Assembly: GCF_900113865.1 (NCBI RefSeq)
Contig: NZ_FOQY01000003.1
Span: forward strand, 372,001-436,000
Direction of reading: 5' to 3'
DNA from: Streptosporangium canum
Lineage (GTDB): Bacteria > Actinomycetota > Actinomycetes > Streptosporangiales > Streptosporangiaceae
DNA: 64,000 nt
Shown: one piece after another, positions 42,568-52,076 of the stretch
Layout: each line of letters begins with the position of its first letter
How positions within the stretch are numbered: position 1 is the first letter of the stretch
Made by a program: the position numbers and the translations under genes
Notes under the pieces: generated by a model
Told to the model about the DNA's origin: nothing
The model's input: only the letters and a program-made list of their open reading frames with translations
Database searches by the model: none

Positions 42568-42877
42568 GGGCCGCCGCGAGCTCGGCCGCCACGCGCCGGG
42601 TGACCTTGCGCTCGAACACGAACGACAGCAGCGGCACGGTGCCCGCCAGCATCACGCCCACGATGTACGGCCACGACCAGCGGGCCTTCATGCCCAGGTT
42701 CATCGCGGCCACCAGGTAGAGCATGTAGAGGAAGCCGTGGATCGGAGAGACGATCTTCGACGGGCCCTCGATGTCGAACCCGTACCTGAGCACGATGCAC
42801 GTGACCAGGACGAGCAGCATCACGCCGACGACGTACGCCAGGATGCGGAAGGGCTTGAGGGCGGAGTCCACGGTCAT
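42554..42877 (-). CDS. DUF3817 membrane protein
   Basis: 107 residues with three membrane segments: ILAYVVGVMLLVLVTCIVL, IHGFLYMLYLVAAMNLGMK and SWPYIVGVMLAGTVPLLSFV. The 'VSPIHGFLYMLYLVAAMNL' segment is typical of DUF3817. The gene lies 43 bp behind SURF1 on the same strand. Molecular function is not established for the family. Confidence 0.88.
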   Translation of the reverse strand: MTVDSALKPFRILAYVVGVMLLVLVTCIVLRYGFDIEGPSKIVSPIHGFLYMLYLVAAMNLGMKARWSWPYIVGVMLAGTVPLLSFVFERKVTRRVAAELAAAPTPA

Positions 42878-42920
42878 CTACCTCGGTCTTGGGGTTCGGA
42901 CACTGAAACGATATGCGGCC

Positions 42921-43679
42921 TCAGGCGGCGGCCGGTTCGGGGCCGGGCTTCCGCTCCGGCTCCGCCGTACGGCCGCGCAGGATGTCGCGCACGAAGTGCC
43001 ACCACATGAAGACCGCGAACAGGCCGAAGATCCACCACTGGGCGGCGTAGGCGAGGTTGCGCCAGGTGATGGCGCCGGACACGGTCGGCGGGGACACGCT
43101 CACCGGCTTGGCCGCGACGGCCGGGGCCGGTGACTGCGCACCGGCCACCACGAACCCGTCGCGCAGTTTCGCGCCCCGCCACAGGTTGACCAGCTCGGCC
43201 GACGACACGGTCAGCACCTGGCCCTGCGGCAGTTGCCGGATACGGCGCTGCACGCTGTCGGTGGCCTCCGAGGGCTGCAGCCGTCCGGTGACGGTCACCT
43301 TGCCCGCCGGTACGGCGACGGCCGGGTCGCCGGGCTGGGGCACCCAGCCGCGCACGACGGGGATCGAGGTGCCGTCGCCGAGGTCGAGCGGGGTGAGCAG
43401 CCACAGGCCGCCGTCCCGTTCGGCCACCAGGAGCTGCTTGGACCCGTCGAAGGTCCCCTCCGCCGTCACCTGGCGGCTGACCGCGTCACTCGTCAGGTGC
43501 CTGCCGGGCTGGGTGAGGGTGCCGACCGCCACCGGGGCGGGGTCCCGGGTCGCCTGGGGCTTGCCGGAGTCCTCGAAGACGCCGAGCTGCCAGCGGCCGA
43601 GCAGTCCGCACACGACAAGCGCTCCGATCGCGAGCAGGTGGAGCACCAGCACGCGAGGAGAGAACAGGATCCGGAGCAT
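42921..43679 (-). CDS. SURF1-family protein
   Basis: 252 residues. Two membrane helices flank an extracytoplasmic domain: VLVLHLLAIGALVVCGLLGRWQL at the start and WRNLAYAAQWWIFGLFAVFMWWHFV near the end. The motifs 'GRWQ', 'VVRGWVP' and the 'NLAYAAQWWIF' tail are SURF1 hallmarks. SURF1 assists assembly of cytochrome c oxidase (haem a insertion). Confidence 0.92.
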   Translation of the reverse strand: MLRILFSPRVLVLHLLAIGALVVCGLLGRWQLGVFEDSGKPQATRDPAPVAVGTLTQPGRHLTSDAVSRQVTAEGTFDGSKQLLVAERDGGLWLLTPLDLGDGTSIPVVRGWVPQPGDPAVAVPAGKVTVTGRLQPSEATDSVQRRIRQLPQGQVLTVSSAELVNLWRGAKLRDGFVVAGAQSPAPAVAAKPVSVSPPTVSGAITWRNLAYAAQWWIFGLFAVFMWWHFVRDILRGRTAEPERKPGPEPAAA

Positions 43680-43823
43680 GACACCACGCTATCCGCCCCG
43701 GTCGGCGGTCCTGTCCCCAGTACCGCACCTCATGGGTGTCGCAGGTCCCACGCGTCACCGGCGCTCCGCGAAAGTGGCACAAATCGGTGTCGCAGGGCAT
43801 CCCGTATCGCTAAAGTCGACCCC

Positions 43824-43991
43824 ATGTCCGATCCTCAGATTGACCCGGCCGGCAACACCCAGCAGTTCCGCGCCTTCGCTCAGCGGAAGGAGCCGGAGGC
43901 CGCCCCCCAGAAGCGGTCGCCGGCCGTGCCGATCGCCGTGGCGGTCGCGGTGCTGGTCGTCGCCGCCATAGCCGCCTATCTGATCCTCTAG
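43824..43991 (+). CDS. Small single-pass membrane protein
   Basis: 55 residues (MSDPQIDPAGNTQQFRAFAQ..., then a basic stretch and a C-terminal membrane helix AVPIAVAVAVLVVAAIAAYLIL). A possible -10 TAAAGT lies 8 bp before the ATG and there is no Shine-Dalgarno, so the message may be leaderless. A strong hairpin follows 16 bp after the stop. It looks like a tail-anchored protein; no domain recognised. Confidence 0.75.
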   Translation: MSDPQIDPAGNTQQFRAFAQRKEPEAAPQKRSPAVPIAVAVAVLVVAAIAAYLIL

Positions 43992-44007
43992 GGATCGGAC
44001 GACCGAC

Positions 44008-44037
44008 AGCGCCGACGGCATCGCCCTCGGCGCTTTT
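44008..44037 (+). terminator. Rho-independent terminator after the small membrane gene
   Basis: AGCGCCGA and TCGGCGCT pair around an 11-base loop and are followed by TTT. Confidence 0.75.
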
Positions 44038-44082
44038 CGCGTTCCCCGGGAGACTTTCCACGCCGCTCGGGGAAGGATGCAT

Positions 44083-44096
44083 ACCGACCGGTCGGT
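44083..44096. promoter_or_regulatory. 14-bp palindrome upstream of the flavin monooxygenase
   Basis: ACCGACCGGTCGGT is perfectly self-complementary, a typical TetR operator format. Located 160 bp upstream of the monooxygenase start. Confidence 0.45.
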
Positions 44097-44149
44097 GTGA
44101 GGCGACTCACCGGCTCCGAGTATGGACGACGCGGGGATCCGCCGATTAC

Positions 44150-44168
44150 ATTGGACGAGTCGTCCAAT
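44150..44168. promoter_or_regulatory. 19-bp palindrome upstream of the flavin monooxygenase
   Basis: ATTGGACGA and TCGTCCAAT are perfect 9-bp arms around a single G. It is 90 bp upstream of the start and probably the main operator. Confidence 0.55.
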
Positions 44169-44257
44169 AGTGCGGAGCGCCCTCGTCACCGGGACCGCGC
44201 CGTACGCCAGGAGGCTCCAGACCCATGCGCCGCCAGGAGAGCCAGCAGGGAGACCGT

Positions 44258-45715
44258 ATGAGCACGCGTCCCGGGATAACGATCATCGGCTCCGGCTTCG
44301 CCGGGCTGGGCATGGCGATCAAGCTGAAGGAAGCCGGCTACCACGACTTCGTGATCCTGGAGAAGGCGGCCGACATCGGCGGCACCTGGCGGGACAACAC
44401 CTACCCGGGCTGCGCCTGCGACGTCCCCTCGCACATGTACTCCTTCTCCTTCGAGCTCAACCCCGGCTGGTCGCGCATGTTCTCCCCGCAGAGCGAGATC
44501 CGGGACTACATGCGGGCATGCGTCGCCAAGTACGGCCTGGCACCGCACTTCCGGTTCGGCAAGGAGGTCGTCGGCCTGGAGTACGACGACGCCGCCGGCC
44601 ACTGGCGGGTGAGCACCGGCGACGGCGGGACGTTCACCACCAACGCGGTGGTCTCGGGGATCGGCGCGCTGCACGTGCCGTCACTCCCGGAGATCCCGGG
44701 CCGCGAGAGCTTCCGGGGCCCCTCCTTCCACTCGGCCGAGTGGGACCACTCGGTGGACCTGACCGGCAAGCGGGTCGCGGTGATCGGCACCGGCGCCTCG
44801 GCCGTCCAGTTCGTGCCGCGGATCGCCCGGCAGGTCTCCCGGCTCCACCTGTTCCAGCGGACGCCCCCGTGGATCCAGTCCAAGCCCGACTTCCCCATCT
44901 CGCCCCGGATGAAGAAGGCCCTCGCCCTGCCCGGCGCCGCGCGGGCGCTGCGCAACTCGATCTACTGGGCGCTGGAGACCCGCGCGCTCGGCTTCACCAT
45001 CGACCCGCGCCTGATGAAGCCGCACCAGACGATGGCCCTGCGCCACCTGGCCAAGCAGGTCCCCGACCCGGAACTGCGCGCCAAGCTGACCCCCGACTAC
45101 ACGATCGGCTGCAAGCGCATCCTCATCTCCAACGACTACTATCCCGCTCTGAACAGGGACAACGTCGAAGTGATCACCGACGGGGCGGCCGAGATCCGGG
45201 AGAACTCGATCATCGACTCCACCGGCCGGGAGATCGAGGTGGATGTGATCGTCTACGGCACCGGGTTCAAGGTCACCGACGCGTTGAACGAGCAGCGGAT
45301 CGTCGGCAGGCACGGGCGGAAGATCCAGGAGGCCTGGCAGGACGGCATCGAGGCCTACTACGGGATCACCACCGCCGGGTTCCCGAACCTGTTCTTCCTG
45401 CTCGGCCCCAACACCGGCCTGGGTCACAACTCGGTCGTCTTCATGATCGAGTCTCAGGTCCGCTACGTGATCGACTGCCTGCGCCTGCTGTCGAGGACCG
45501 GGGCCAGAGCCCTGGACGTCCGGCCCGAGGTCCAGCGCGAGTTCAACGACCGCCTCCAGAGCCGCCTGCACGACCTGGTCTGGAACGAGGGCGGCTGCAG
45601 GAGCTGGTATCTGGACGAGCACGGCGTGAACCGGACGGTCTGGCCGGGCTTCACCTTCGAGTACTGGGCGCGCACCCGGAAGATGCGGCCCGAGGCCTAC
45701 GAGCTCATCCACTGA
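44258..45715 (+). CDS. Flavin-containing (Baeyer-Villiger type) monooxygenase
   Basis: 485 residues, ATG 44258, with CAGGGAG 6 bp upstream. FAD-binding GxGxxG in IIGSGFAGLGMA, NADPH-binding GTGASA (VIGTGASAVQ), and the BVMO fingerprint FxGxxxHxxxW as FRGPSFHSAEWDHS at about residues 158-170. 'TWRDNTYPGCACDVPSHMYSFSF' is also typical. These enzymes insert oxygen next to a ketone or N/S-oxygenate substrates using NADPH and O2. Two palindromes upstream suggest TetR control; no regulator gene adjoins. Confidence 0.93.
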   Translation: MSTRPGITIIGSGFAGLGMAIKLKEAGYHDFVILEKAADIGGTWRDNTYPGCACDVPSHMYSFSFELNPGWSRMFSPQSEIRDYMRACVAKYGLAPHFRFGKEVVGLEYDDAAGHWRVSTGDGGTFTTNAVVSGIGALHVPSLPEIPGRESFRGPSFHSAEWDHSVDLTGKRVAVIGTGASAVQFVPRIARQVSRLHLFQRTPPWIQSKPDFPISPRMKKALALPGAARALRNSIYWALETRALGFTIDPRLMKPHQTMALRHLAKQVPDPELRAKLTPDYTIGCKRILISNDYYPALNRDNVEVITDGAAEIRENSIIDSTGREIEVDVIVYGTGFKVTDALNEQRIVGRHGRKIQEAWQDGIEAYYGITTAGFPNLFFLLGPNTGLGHNSVVFMIESQVRYVIDCLRLLSRTGARALDVRPEVQREFNDRLQSRLHDLVWNEGGCRSWYLDEHGVNRTVWPGFTFEYWARTRKMRPEAYELIH

Positions 45716-45816
45716 TTCTCGGCGCCCCTCCGGGCACGGCCGCGCAGGCGGAGCCGGGTCCCCGCCCTGAATTTTACGGGAATTGTGGATTATCCATCGC
45801 CGAAGCAGATCAGGGC

Positions 45817-47025
45817 ATGGGTATGGACGTAGGCCCGCTGCTGCTGTTCGTCGTGGTCGCGACGGCGCTGGCCTTCGCCTTCAGCAACGGCTTCCATGAC
45901 ACCGCCAACGCGATGGCGACGTCCATCGTGACCGGGGCGCTGCGGCCGCACATGGCCGTCGCGCTGGCGGCAGCCCTGAACTTCGTCGGAGCCTTCCTGT
46001 CACTGAAGGTGGCGGCCACGATCGCCGAGAGGATCGTCGACGGTGACGCGATCACGCTGACGGTCGTCTTCGCCGGCCTGCTGGGCGGGCTGGTGTGGAA
46101 CCTGGTGACCTGGTACTTCGGCCTTCCGTCAAGCTCGTCCCACGCCCTCATCGGCGGCGTGGTGGGGGCGACCCTCGTCTCGGCGGGCACCTCCGCGGTC
46201 CATGGTCAGAGGATCGTGTCGGACGTCCTCGTCCCGGCGGTCTTCTCGCCGCTGGCGGCCGTTCTCGTGGCGGCCACCGGCACCTACCTCGTCTACCGGA
46301 TCACCAGGAAGGTGTCCGGCCGCCTGCGCGACCGGGGGTTCCGGATCGGGCAGATCGGCTCGGCCTCACTGGTGTCGCTGGCCCACGGCAGCAACGACGC
46401 CCAGAACACCATGGGCGTCATCACGCTGGCACTGATCGCCGGCGGCGCGATCGGCGACGGCGCCACCGTGCCGACGTGGGTGATCGTGAGCAGCGCGGCC
46501 GCGCTGGCCCTGGGGACCTATGTCGGCGGATGGCGGATCATCCGGACCGTCGGCAAGGGGCTGATGCACATCGCGAGCCCGCAGGGGTTCGCCGCGGAGG
46601 CGTCCTCGGCCGCGATGATCCTCGCCGCGTCGAACGCCGGCTTCCCGCTGGCGACCACCCACGTGTGCTGTGGCTCGATCCTGGGCTCGGGACTGGGAAG
46701 GCGCAGGATCCGGTGGGCTCTGGCGTCCCGGATGGCGGCGGTGTGGCTGATCACCCTGCCGGCGTCCGCCCTGGTGGGGGCGGCCGCCTGGAAGGGCACC
46801 CAGGCCATCGGGGGGTTCCCCGGCGTCGCCGTGATGTTCGTGGTGGCGATGGCCTTCGCCCTGGAGATCTACGTGGCCGCGGACATGAGGCCGGTCAACG
46901 CCTCCAACGTCAACGCCGAGTGGACGGAGCACGGGACGCCCCCGGCCTACGTCCAGGAGCCCGAGCCGGGGGACGGGACGGCGCAGACCGGGGAGCCGTC
47001 GCAGGGAAAGGAGCCGGCGTCGTAG
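45817..47025 (+). CDS. Low-affinity inorganic phosphate transporter (Pit family)
   Basis: 402 residues, ATG 45817 (or 45823); ribosome-binding site weak. Both PiT signatures are present: SNGFHDTANAMATSIVTGAL near the N-terminus and AHGSNDAQNTMG in the second half. About ten membrane segments, with an acidic C-terminal tail. The family carries metal-phosphate with H+ across the plasma membrane. No pap (DUF47) partner gene is beside it. Confidence 0.93.
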   Translation: MGMDVGPLLLFVVVATALAFAFSNGFHDTANAMATSIVTGALRPHMAVALAAALNFVGAFLSLKVAATIAERIVDGDAITLTVVFAGLLGGLVWNLVTWYFGLPSSSSHALIGGVVGATLVSAGTSAVHGQRIVSDVLVPAVFSPLAAVLVAATGTYLVYRITRKVSGRLRDRGFRIGQIGSASLVSLAHGSNDAQNTMGVITLALIAGGAIGDGATVPTWVIVSSAAALALGTYVGGWRIIRTVGKGLMHIASPQGFAAEASSAAMILAASNAGFPLATTHVCCGSILGSGLGRRRIRWALASRMAAVWLITLPASALVGAAAWKGTQAIGGFPGVAVMFVVAMAFALEIYVAADMRPVNASNVNAEWTEHGTPPAYVQEPEPGDGTAQTGEPSQGKEPAS

Positions 47026-47149
47026 GCGACCGACCCACCGTCCGGGGCTCCCTGCCCCACCACTCCCCACCTCACAGCCGACCTCCGGGCGGCCTCCCGG
47101 CGCGGAAAACCGTTCGCCCGCCCGCCGTGCCGGCGAGCAGACTGGCCGG

Positions 47150-48391
47150 ATGGATCGAGGATCAGGCCGGACGGTCAGCGCGCTGGTGACCGTCGGCGAC
47201 CGGCGGCTCGGGGTCGTCGGCCCGTTTCCGGTGGACAGCCCCTGGTGGGCCGATGTCGAGCCGGTCGTCGCACATCTGGAACCGGCGCTCGGCGTGCCCG
47301 TGACGGTGCTCCGCCTGCTCGACGCCGACGGCGGCGAGGGCGCGCGGGACGGGCACGTGACCTACCACGTCGAAGCGCCGGGACCTCCCCGCCACGACCT
47401 GCCGTCGCCCTGGCCCGACGGTTCCGGCGACCTGACGGGCCCGTCCTCGCGGCGGGCCGCCTGGGCCACGGCCTCGGGCGTGCGTGAGGCGCTGGACTGG
47501 GCGGATTCCGCGCTCCGCGCCTCGGGCCGGCCGCCGACCGGACCGGCCGGGCAGGTGAGGACGTGGAACCTGTCCGGGCTGTTCCGGCTGCCGACCTCGC
47601 GGGGCCCTGCCTGGCTCAAGATCACCCCTGGGTTCGCGGCCTGCGAGGCGCGCGTGATCGAGACGTTCGCCCAGGTGGACCCCGACTCCGTGCCCGCCGT
47701 GCTGGCCGCCGACCCGGCACACCGGCGGGTGCTGCTGGAGCACGTGCCCGGAGCGGACTGCTGGGACGCGTCCGAGGACGTCATCGGCGGTGCGGTCCGC
47801 CGGCTGGTCGCGGCGCAGGCCGCGCTCGCGGAACGGAGGGAGGGGATCCCCGACGGGCTGCTCGACCGCCGGCCGCAGGTGCTCGCCGGCATGGTCGACG
47901 AGCTGCTCGACGGCGAGGTGGCCGGAGAGCTGAGCGCCGGCGAGCTGTCGTCGGCCCGCCGGCTGGCCGGACGGCTGCCGGCGCTCGTCTCCTCGCTGGA
48001 GGCGTGCGGCCTGCCGTACACCGTGGTGCACGGCGACTTCCATCCCGGCAACGTGAGGTCGGACGGGCGGCGCACGGTCATGGTGGACTTCGCCGACAGC
48101 CATTTCGGGCACCCCGTGCTGGACGGCCTGCGGATGCGCGACTTCGTGCACGGCGGCGAGCGGTCGGCGCGGGCGGCCGGCGCCTGGGCCGAGGCGTGGT
48201 CGGCCCGCGTTCCCGGCTCCGACCCGGCCCGCGCGCTGGCCCTCGCCGAACCGCTCGCCCACCTGGCGTACGCCGTGAGATACCAGGAGTTCCTGGACAA
48301 CATCGAGCCGAGCGAGCGGCGCTACCACGCGGGCGACCCCGCCTCGGAGGTCCGCGCCGCCCTGGAGTGCGTCCGGCCGTCCGCCCCCTGA
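47150..48391 (+). CDS. APH-family (aminoglycoside phosphotransferase-like) kinase
   Basis: 413 residues from ATG 47150; no strong ribosome-binding site. The C-terminal half is an APH kinase fold: VVHGDFHPGNV (catalytic Asp), then VMVDFADSHFG (metal-binding Asp). An extra N-terminal ~130 residues (SALVTVGDRRLGVVGPFP...) form a domain found in many actinomycete relatives. Likely phosphorylates a small molecule; drug resistance is not indicated by the sequence alone. Confidence 0.85.
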   Translation: MDRGSGRTVSALVTVGDRRLGVVGPFPVDSPWWADVEPVVAHLEPALGVPVTVLRLLDADGGEGARDGHVTYHVEAPGPPRHDLPSPWPDGSGDLTGPSSRRAAWATASGVREALDWADSALRASGRPPTGPAGQVRTWNLSGLFRLPTSRGPAWLKITPGFAACEARVIETFAQVDPDSVPAVLAADPAHRRVLLEHVPGADCWDASEDVIGGAVRRLVAAQAALAERREGIPDGLLDRRPQVLAGMVDELLDGEVAGELSAGELSSARRLAGRLPALVSSLEACGLPYTVVHGDFHPGNVRSDGRRTVMVDFADSHFGHPVLDGLRMRDFVHGGERSARAAGAWAEAWSARVPGSDPARALALAEPLAHLAYAVRYQEFLDNIEPSERRYHAGDPASEVRAALECVRPSAP

Positions 48392-48416
48392 CGGAGCGCC
48401 GGGTGGGAGAAGGGTC

Positions 48417-50189
48417 CTACCGGCGCTCGCTCACCACCAGGGCGCTGCCGCCGCCCCTCCGGGTGGGCTCGGCGACGGCCTGGAGCCTGCCGTGGCGGAG
48501 GAACTCCACGGCGGTGGCCGCACCGATCTCCGGGTTCAGCACGAGGCTGTGCCCCTTGGCCGTGAGCCCGGTGCCGTAGCGGTCGATGAAGCCCTGCTCG
48601 GCCTGGGTCTGGGCGGTGTTGCGCTGGGTGGCGCGGGGGGCGGCCAGCGCGTCCGGCAGCGACATGCCGAGGTCCCAGCGGTTGACCAGGATCTGCAGAA
48701 CCGTGGTGATGATCGTGGAGCCGCCCGGCGAGCCGAGCGCGAGCAGCGGCCTGCCGTCGGCCAGGACGATCGTCGGAGCCATCGAGGAGCGGGGACGCTT
48801 GCCGGGCGCGGGCAGGTTGGGGTCACCCGGGGCGGGCCCGAAGGTGAAGTCGGTCAGCTCGTTGTTGAGCAGGAAGCCCCGGCCGGGAACGACGATGCCG
48901 TTGCCGCCGGTGGACTCGATGGTGATGTTGTAGGCGACCACGTTGCCCCAGCGGTCCGTCACGACCAGGTGGGTGGTCTCCGGCCCTTCGGCGGGCGTCG
49001 GGGTGGCCTGCGCCGGGGACGCCGCCCGGCACGGCCCGTAGGCGCCGTCGGGGTCTCCCGCCGGGGCCGGGTGCGGCAGCGCCCGGTCTCCGACCAGGCA
49101 GGCGCGCTCCTTGGCGAACCCGTCGGACAGCAACTCCTTCAGCGGCACGCCCGGGATGTCGCCGACATACTTGCCCCGGTCGGCGAACGAGAGCCGGGAG
49201 GCCTCCAGATACTCGTGCACGCCGACCTCGGGAAGGGCCTCCAGGATGTTGAGCGCCTCACCGACCGTCGAGCCGCCCGAGGACGGGGGCGCCATGCCGT
49301 ACACGTCCATGCCCTTGTAGGTCACCTTCGTGGGTGGCCGCTCGATCGCCCGGTAGGCCCGCAGGTCGGACAGTTCCATCAGGCCGGGCCGTACGTTACG
49401 GGTGGAGCCGGGCGTGACCGGCGGGCTCTTCACCGTGGCCACGACCTCCGAGCCGAGCCGCCCCCCGTACAGCCAGCCGCCGCCCTCCCTGCCGAGCCGG
49501 CGGTAGGTGTCGGCGAGCTCGGGGTTGCGGAAGGTGGAGCCGACCGGTGGCGGGGCGCCGCCGGGGAGGTACAGCTTGGCGGTGGAGGTGAAGTCCTTGA
49601 ACCGGGCCGCGTTGGCGGCGGTCTGGTCGTAGAAGGTCTGGTCGACGGTGAACCCCTCGGAGGCCACCTTGATCGCGGGTTTGAGCGCCTGTCCGAGCGG
49701 GAGCGTGCCGAACCGGCGCAGGGCCAGCTCCCACTGCGCCACGCTGCCCGGCACCCCCGCCGACAGCCCGCTGGTGACCGCCTCGTCGAACGCGATGCCT
49801 TCCAGGGACGTCGCGGTCATCGCCCGGGGCGCCGTCTCCCTGCCGTCGATCGTGTGGACCTTCCGGTGCCGGGCGTCGTAGTAGACGAGGAACCCGCCCC
49901 CGGCCAGCCCGGCCGAGTAGGGCTCGGTCACCCCCAGCGTGGCCGCCGCCGCGACGGCCGCGTCGACCGCGTTGCCGCCCCGGCGCAGCACCCCCAGCGC
50001 GGCCTCGCTCGCGTCCAGGTCGACGGTCGCGACCGCCCCGCCGTACCCCTCGGCGACGGGTCTCTTCTCCGCCTGGCCCGGCGGCGACACCTGGCCCGGC
50101 GGCGACGCCGCCACGGCGGGTTGCACCAGCAGGACGGAGCCACCGGCCAGGATCCCGGCGAGCGGCACGGCTAAGCGACGAGCGATCAT
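48417..50189 (-). CDS. ggt: Gamma-glutamyltransferase (glutathione hydrolase)
   Basis: 590 residues from ATG 50189, with GGAGG 5 bp upstream. Signal peptide (1-28). The N-terminal nucleophile hydrolase family is clear: RRGGNAVDAAVAAAATLGVTEPYSAGLAGGGF, the autocleavage/nucleophile Thr in GPETTHLVVTD (about residue 405), and the substrate-binding 'RPRSSMAPTI' and 'GSPGGSTI'. It cleaves gamma-glutamyl bonds of glutathione or polyglutamate outside the cell. Two copies of SPPGQ in the N-terminal spacer reflect a small tandem repeat. Divergent from the DesK-type kinase. Confidence 0.93.
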   Translation of the reverse strand: MIARRLAVPLAGILAGGSVLLVQPAVAASPPGQVSPPGQAEKRPVAEGYGGAVATVDLDASEAALGVLRRGGNAVDAAVAAAATLGVTEPYSAGLAGGGFLVYYDARHRKVHTIDGRETAPRAMTATSLEGIAFDEAVTSGLSAGVPGSVAQWELALRRFGTLPLGQALKPAIKVASEGFTVDQTFYDQTAANAARFKDFTSTAKLYLPGGAPPPVGSTFRNPELADTYRRLGREGGGWLYGGRLGSEVVATVKSPPVTPGSTRNVRPGLMELSDLRAYRAIERPPTKVTYKGMDVYGMAPPSSGGSTVGEALNILEALPEVGVHEYLEASRLSFADRGKYVGDIPGVPLKELLSDGFAKERACLVGDRALPHPAPAGDPDGAYGPCRAASPAQATPTPAEGPETTHLVVTDRWGNVVAYNITIESTGGNGIVVPGRGFLLNNELTDFTFGPAPGDPNLPAPGKRPRSSMAPTIVLADGRPLLALGSPGGSTIITTVLQILVNRWDLGMSLPDALAAPRATQRNTAQTQAEQGFIDRYGTGLTAKGHSLVLNPEIGAATAVEFLRHGRLQAVAEPTRRGGGSALVVSERR

Positions 50190-50319
50190 GATGGCCTCCT
50201 GCAGACAGCTTGTCTCAGCTCGCCTGCCCTGTCAGCCCCTCGGCTACCACGAGTGTTGTAGTGCCTCCTGCCCCGGAGGGCGGACGCGCTGGTCAGCGGG
50301 TGGACATAAGGTTCCGGAC

Positions 50320-51432
50320 GTGCGCGCCAAACCCCGATGGATCGACCCGCTGCTCCCGCTTCTCGTGGCGGTCCTCCAGGTCACGATGACCTGGGCCGCC
50401 CAGTGGAACCAGCCCGACCGCGCCGAGGCTGACGTGATCGGCGTCGCGCTGCTGGTGGCCGGGCCGCTCGCGCTGGTCGCACGGCGCCGCCACCCGGTGT
50501 TCACCCTGCTCGCCACCCTGGCCGTGACCTGCGTTTTCATCGCCCGAGGCCACGCCTACGGCCCGATCTTCTTCAGCCCGGTCATCGCGCTCCACACCGT
50601 CGTCGTCCTCGGCCGCCGGCGCATCGCCTGGGCGGTCTCGGCCGTGGCCTACGTGTTCTTCGTCGTCTACACGACCTGGCTGGCCCCGGTCCCCAGCCCC
50701 GGGCTGTGGCACATGTTCGCGGTGGCGACGGCCATCGGGGTCGTCCTGGCGCTGGGCGAGTTCGTCCGGGCCAGAAGGGAACGGCTGGCCGAGCACGAGC
50801 TGGTGGTGCGGGAGGAGACCCGGCGGCAGGCCAGCGAGGAACGGCTGACCATGGCCCAGGAGCTGCACGACGTGCTCGCGCACAACATCTCCCTCATCCA
50901 CGTCCAGGCCTCCACCGCGCTGCACCTGATCGACGACCAGCCCGAGCAGGCCCGCACCGCGCTCACCACCATCAAGCAGGCCTCCAAGGACGTGCTGACC
51001 GAGATGCGCTCGGTGCTCAGCGTGCTCCGCGACGGTGCGCCCCGCTCCCCCACGGCCGGGCTGGAACGGCTGGAGGAGCTCGTCGAACGCGGCGGGCTGC
51101 CTGTCACCAGGAAGGTCACCGGCCAGGTCAGGGCACTGCCGCCGGAAGTGGACCGGGCCGGGTACCGCATCGTCCAGGAGGCGCTGACCAACGTCACCCG
51201 GCACGCGCCGGGCGCGGCGGTCACCGTCCTGCTGGAGTACGGCCCCCGCGAGCTGCTGATCCAGATCACCGACACCGGCGGCGGAGCGCCGGGGGAGAGC
51301 CTGGGCGGCGGGAACGGCATCCCCGGCATGCGGGAGCGGGCGGCCGCCCTCGGCGGCGCGCTGACCGCCGGGCACCATGGACAGGGCTTCCGCGTCGAGG
51401 CGCGGCTGCCGATCCCGGAGGGACCCGAATGA
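50320..51432 (+). CDS. DesK/NarL-type sensor histidine kinase
   Basis: 370 residues from GTG 50320. Four to five N-terminal membrane segments (IDPLLPLLVAVLQVTMTWAA onward), then the HisKA_3 motif LTMAQELHDVLAHNISLIHVQA with the phospho-His, and the HATPase region (IVQEALTNVTRHA, DTGGGAPGE, GIPGMRERAAALGG). The following NarL-type regulator overlaps by four bases (ATGA). The stimulus is unknown. Confidence 0.92.
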   Translation: MRAKPRWIDPLLPLLVAVLQVTMTWAAQWNQPDRAEADVIGVALLVAGPLALVARRRHPVFTLLATLAVTCVFIARGHAYGPIFFSPVIALHTVVVLGRRRIAWAVSAVAYVFFVVYTTWLAPVPSPGLWHMFAVATAIGVVLALGEFVRARRERLAEHELVVREETRRQASEERLTMAQELHDVLAHNISLIHVQASTALHLIDDQPEQARTALTTIKQASKDVLTEMRSVLSVLRDGAPRSPTAGLERLEELVERGGLPVTRKVTGQVRALPPEVDRAGYRIVQEALTNVTRHAPGAAVTVLLEYGPRELLIQITDTGGGAPGESLGGGNGIPGMRERAAALGGALTAGHHGQGFRVEARLPIPEGPE

Positions 51433-52076
51433 TCAAAATTGTCATCGCCGACGACCAGGCCCTGGTCAGAGCCGGATTCCGGGCCCTGCTCGACGCGCAG
51501 CCGGGGATGACCGTGGTGGCCGAGGCCTCCGACGGCGCTCAGGCCGTACGGCTGGCCGCCGAGCACGAGCCCGACGTGGTGCTGATGGACATCCGGATGC
51601 CGGGCATGGACGGCCTGACCGCCACCCGGCGGATGCCCCCGGGACCGAGGATCATCATCCTGACGACCTTCGAGCTCGACGAATACGTCTTCGAGGCGCT
51701 CCGCAACGGCGCCAGCGGATTCCTGGTCAAGGACACCGAGCCGGCCGAGCTGATCCAGGCCGTCCGTGTCGTCGCCGGCGGCGACGCCCTGCTCTCCCCC
51801 GGCGTCACACGCCGCCTGATCGCCGAGTACGCCAGCCGCGCCAAGCCGCCCCACCCCTCCCAGAACCTCGGCCTGCTCACCGACCGCGAGCGCGAGGTCC
51901 TGTCCCTGGTCGGCACCGGCATGACCAACGACGAGATCGCCGGAAAGCTCTTCATGAGCCCGGCCACCGCCAAGACCCACGTCAGCCGCACCATGATGAA
52001 GCTGCACGCCCGCGACCGCGCCCAGCTCGTCGTCATCGCCTACGAGTCCGGCCTGGTCCGTCCCGGCTGGGTGTAG
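51429..52076 (+). CDS. NarL/FixJ-family response regulator
   Basis: 215 residues. Receiver: IVIADDQALVRAGFRALLD, phospho-Asp in VVLMDIRMPGMDG, LTTFELDEY, FLVKDTEP. The C-terminal LuxR HTH is LTDREREVLSLVGTGMTNDE, then MSPATAKTHVSRTMMKL. It is translationally coupled to the preceding kinase and followed by an Uma2-like remnant. Confidence 0.95.
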   Translation: MIKIVIADDQALVRAGFRALLDAQPGMTVVAEASDGAQAVRLAAEHEPDVVLMDIRMPGMDGLTATRRMPPGPRIIILTTFELDEYVFEALRNGASGFLVKDTEPAELIQAVRVVAGGDALLSPGVTRRLIAEYASRAKPPHPSQNLGLLTDREREVLSLVGTGMTNDEIAGKLFMSPATAKTHVSRTMMKLHARDRAQLVVIAYESGLVRPGWV

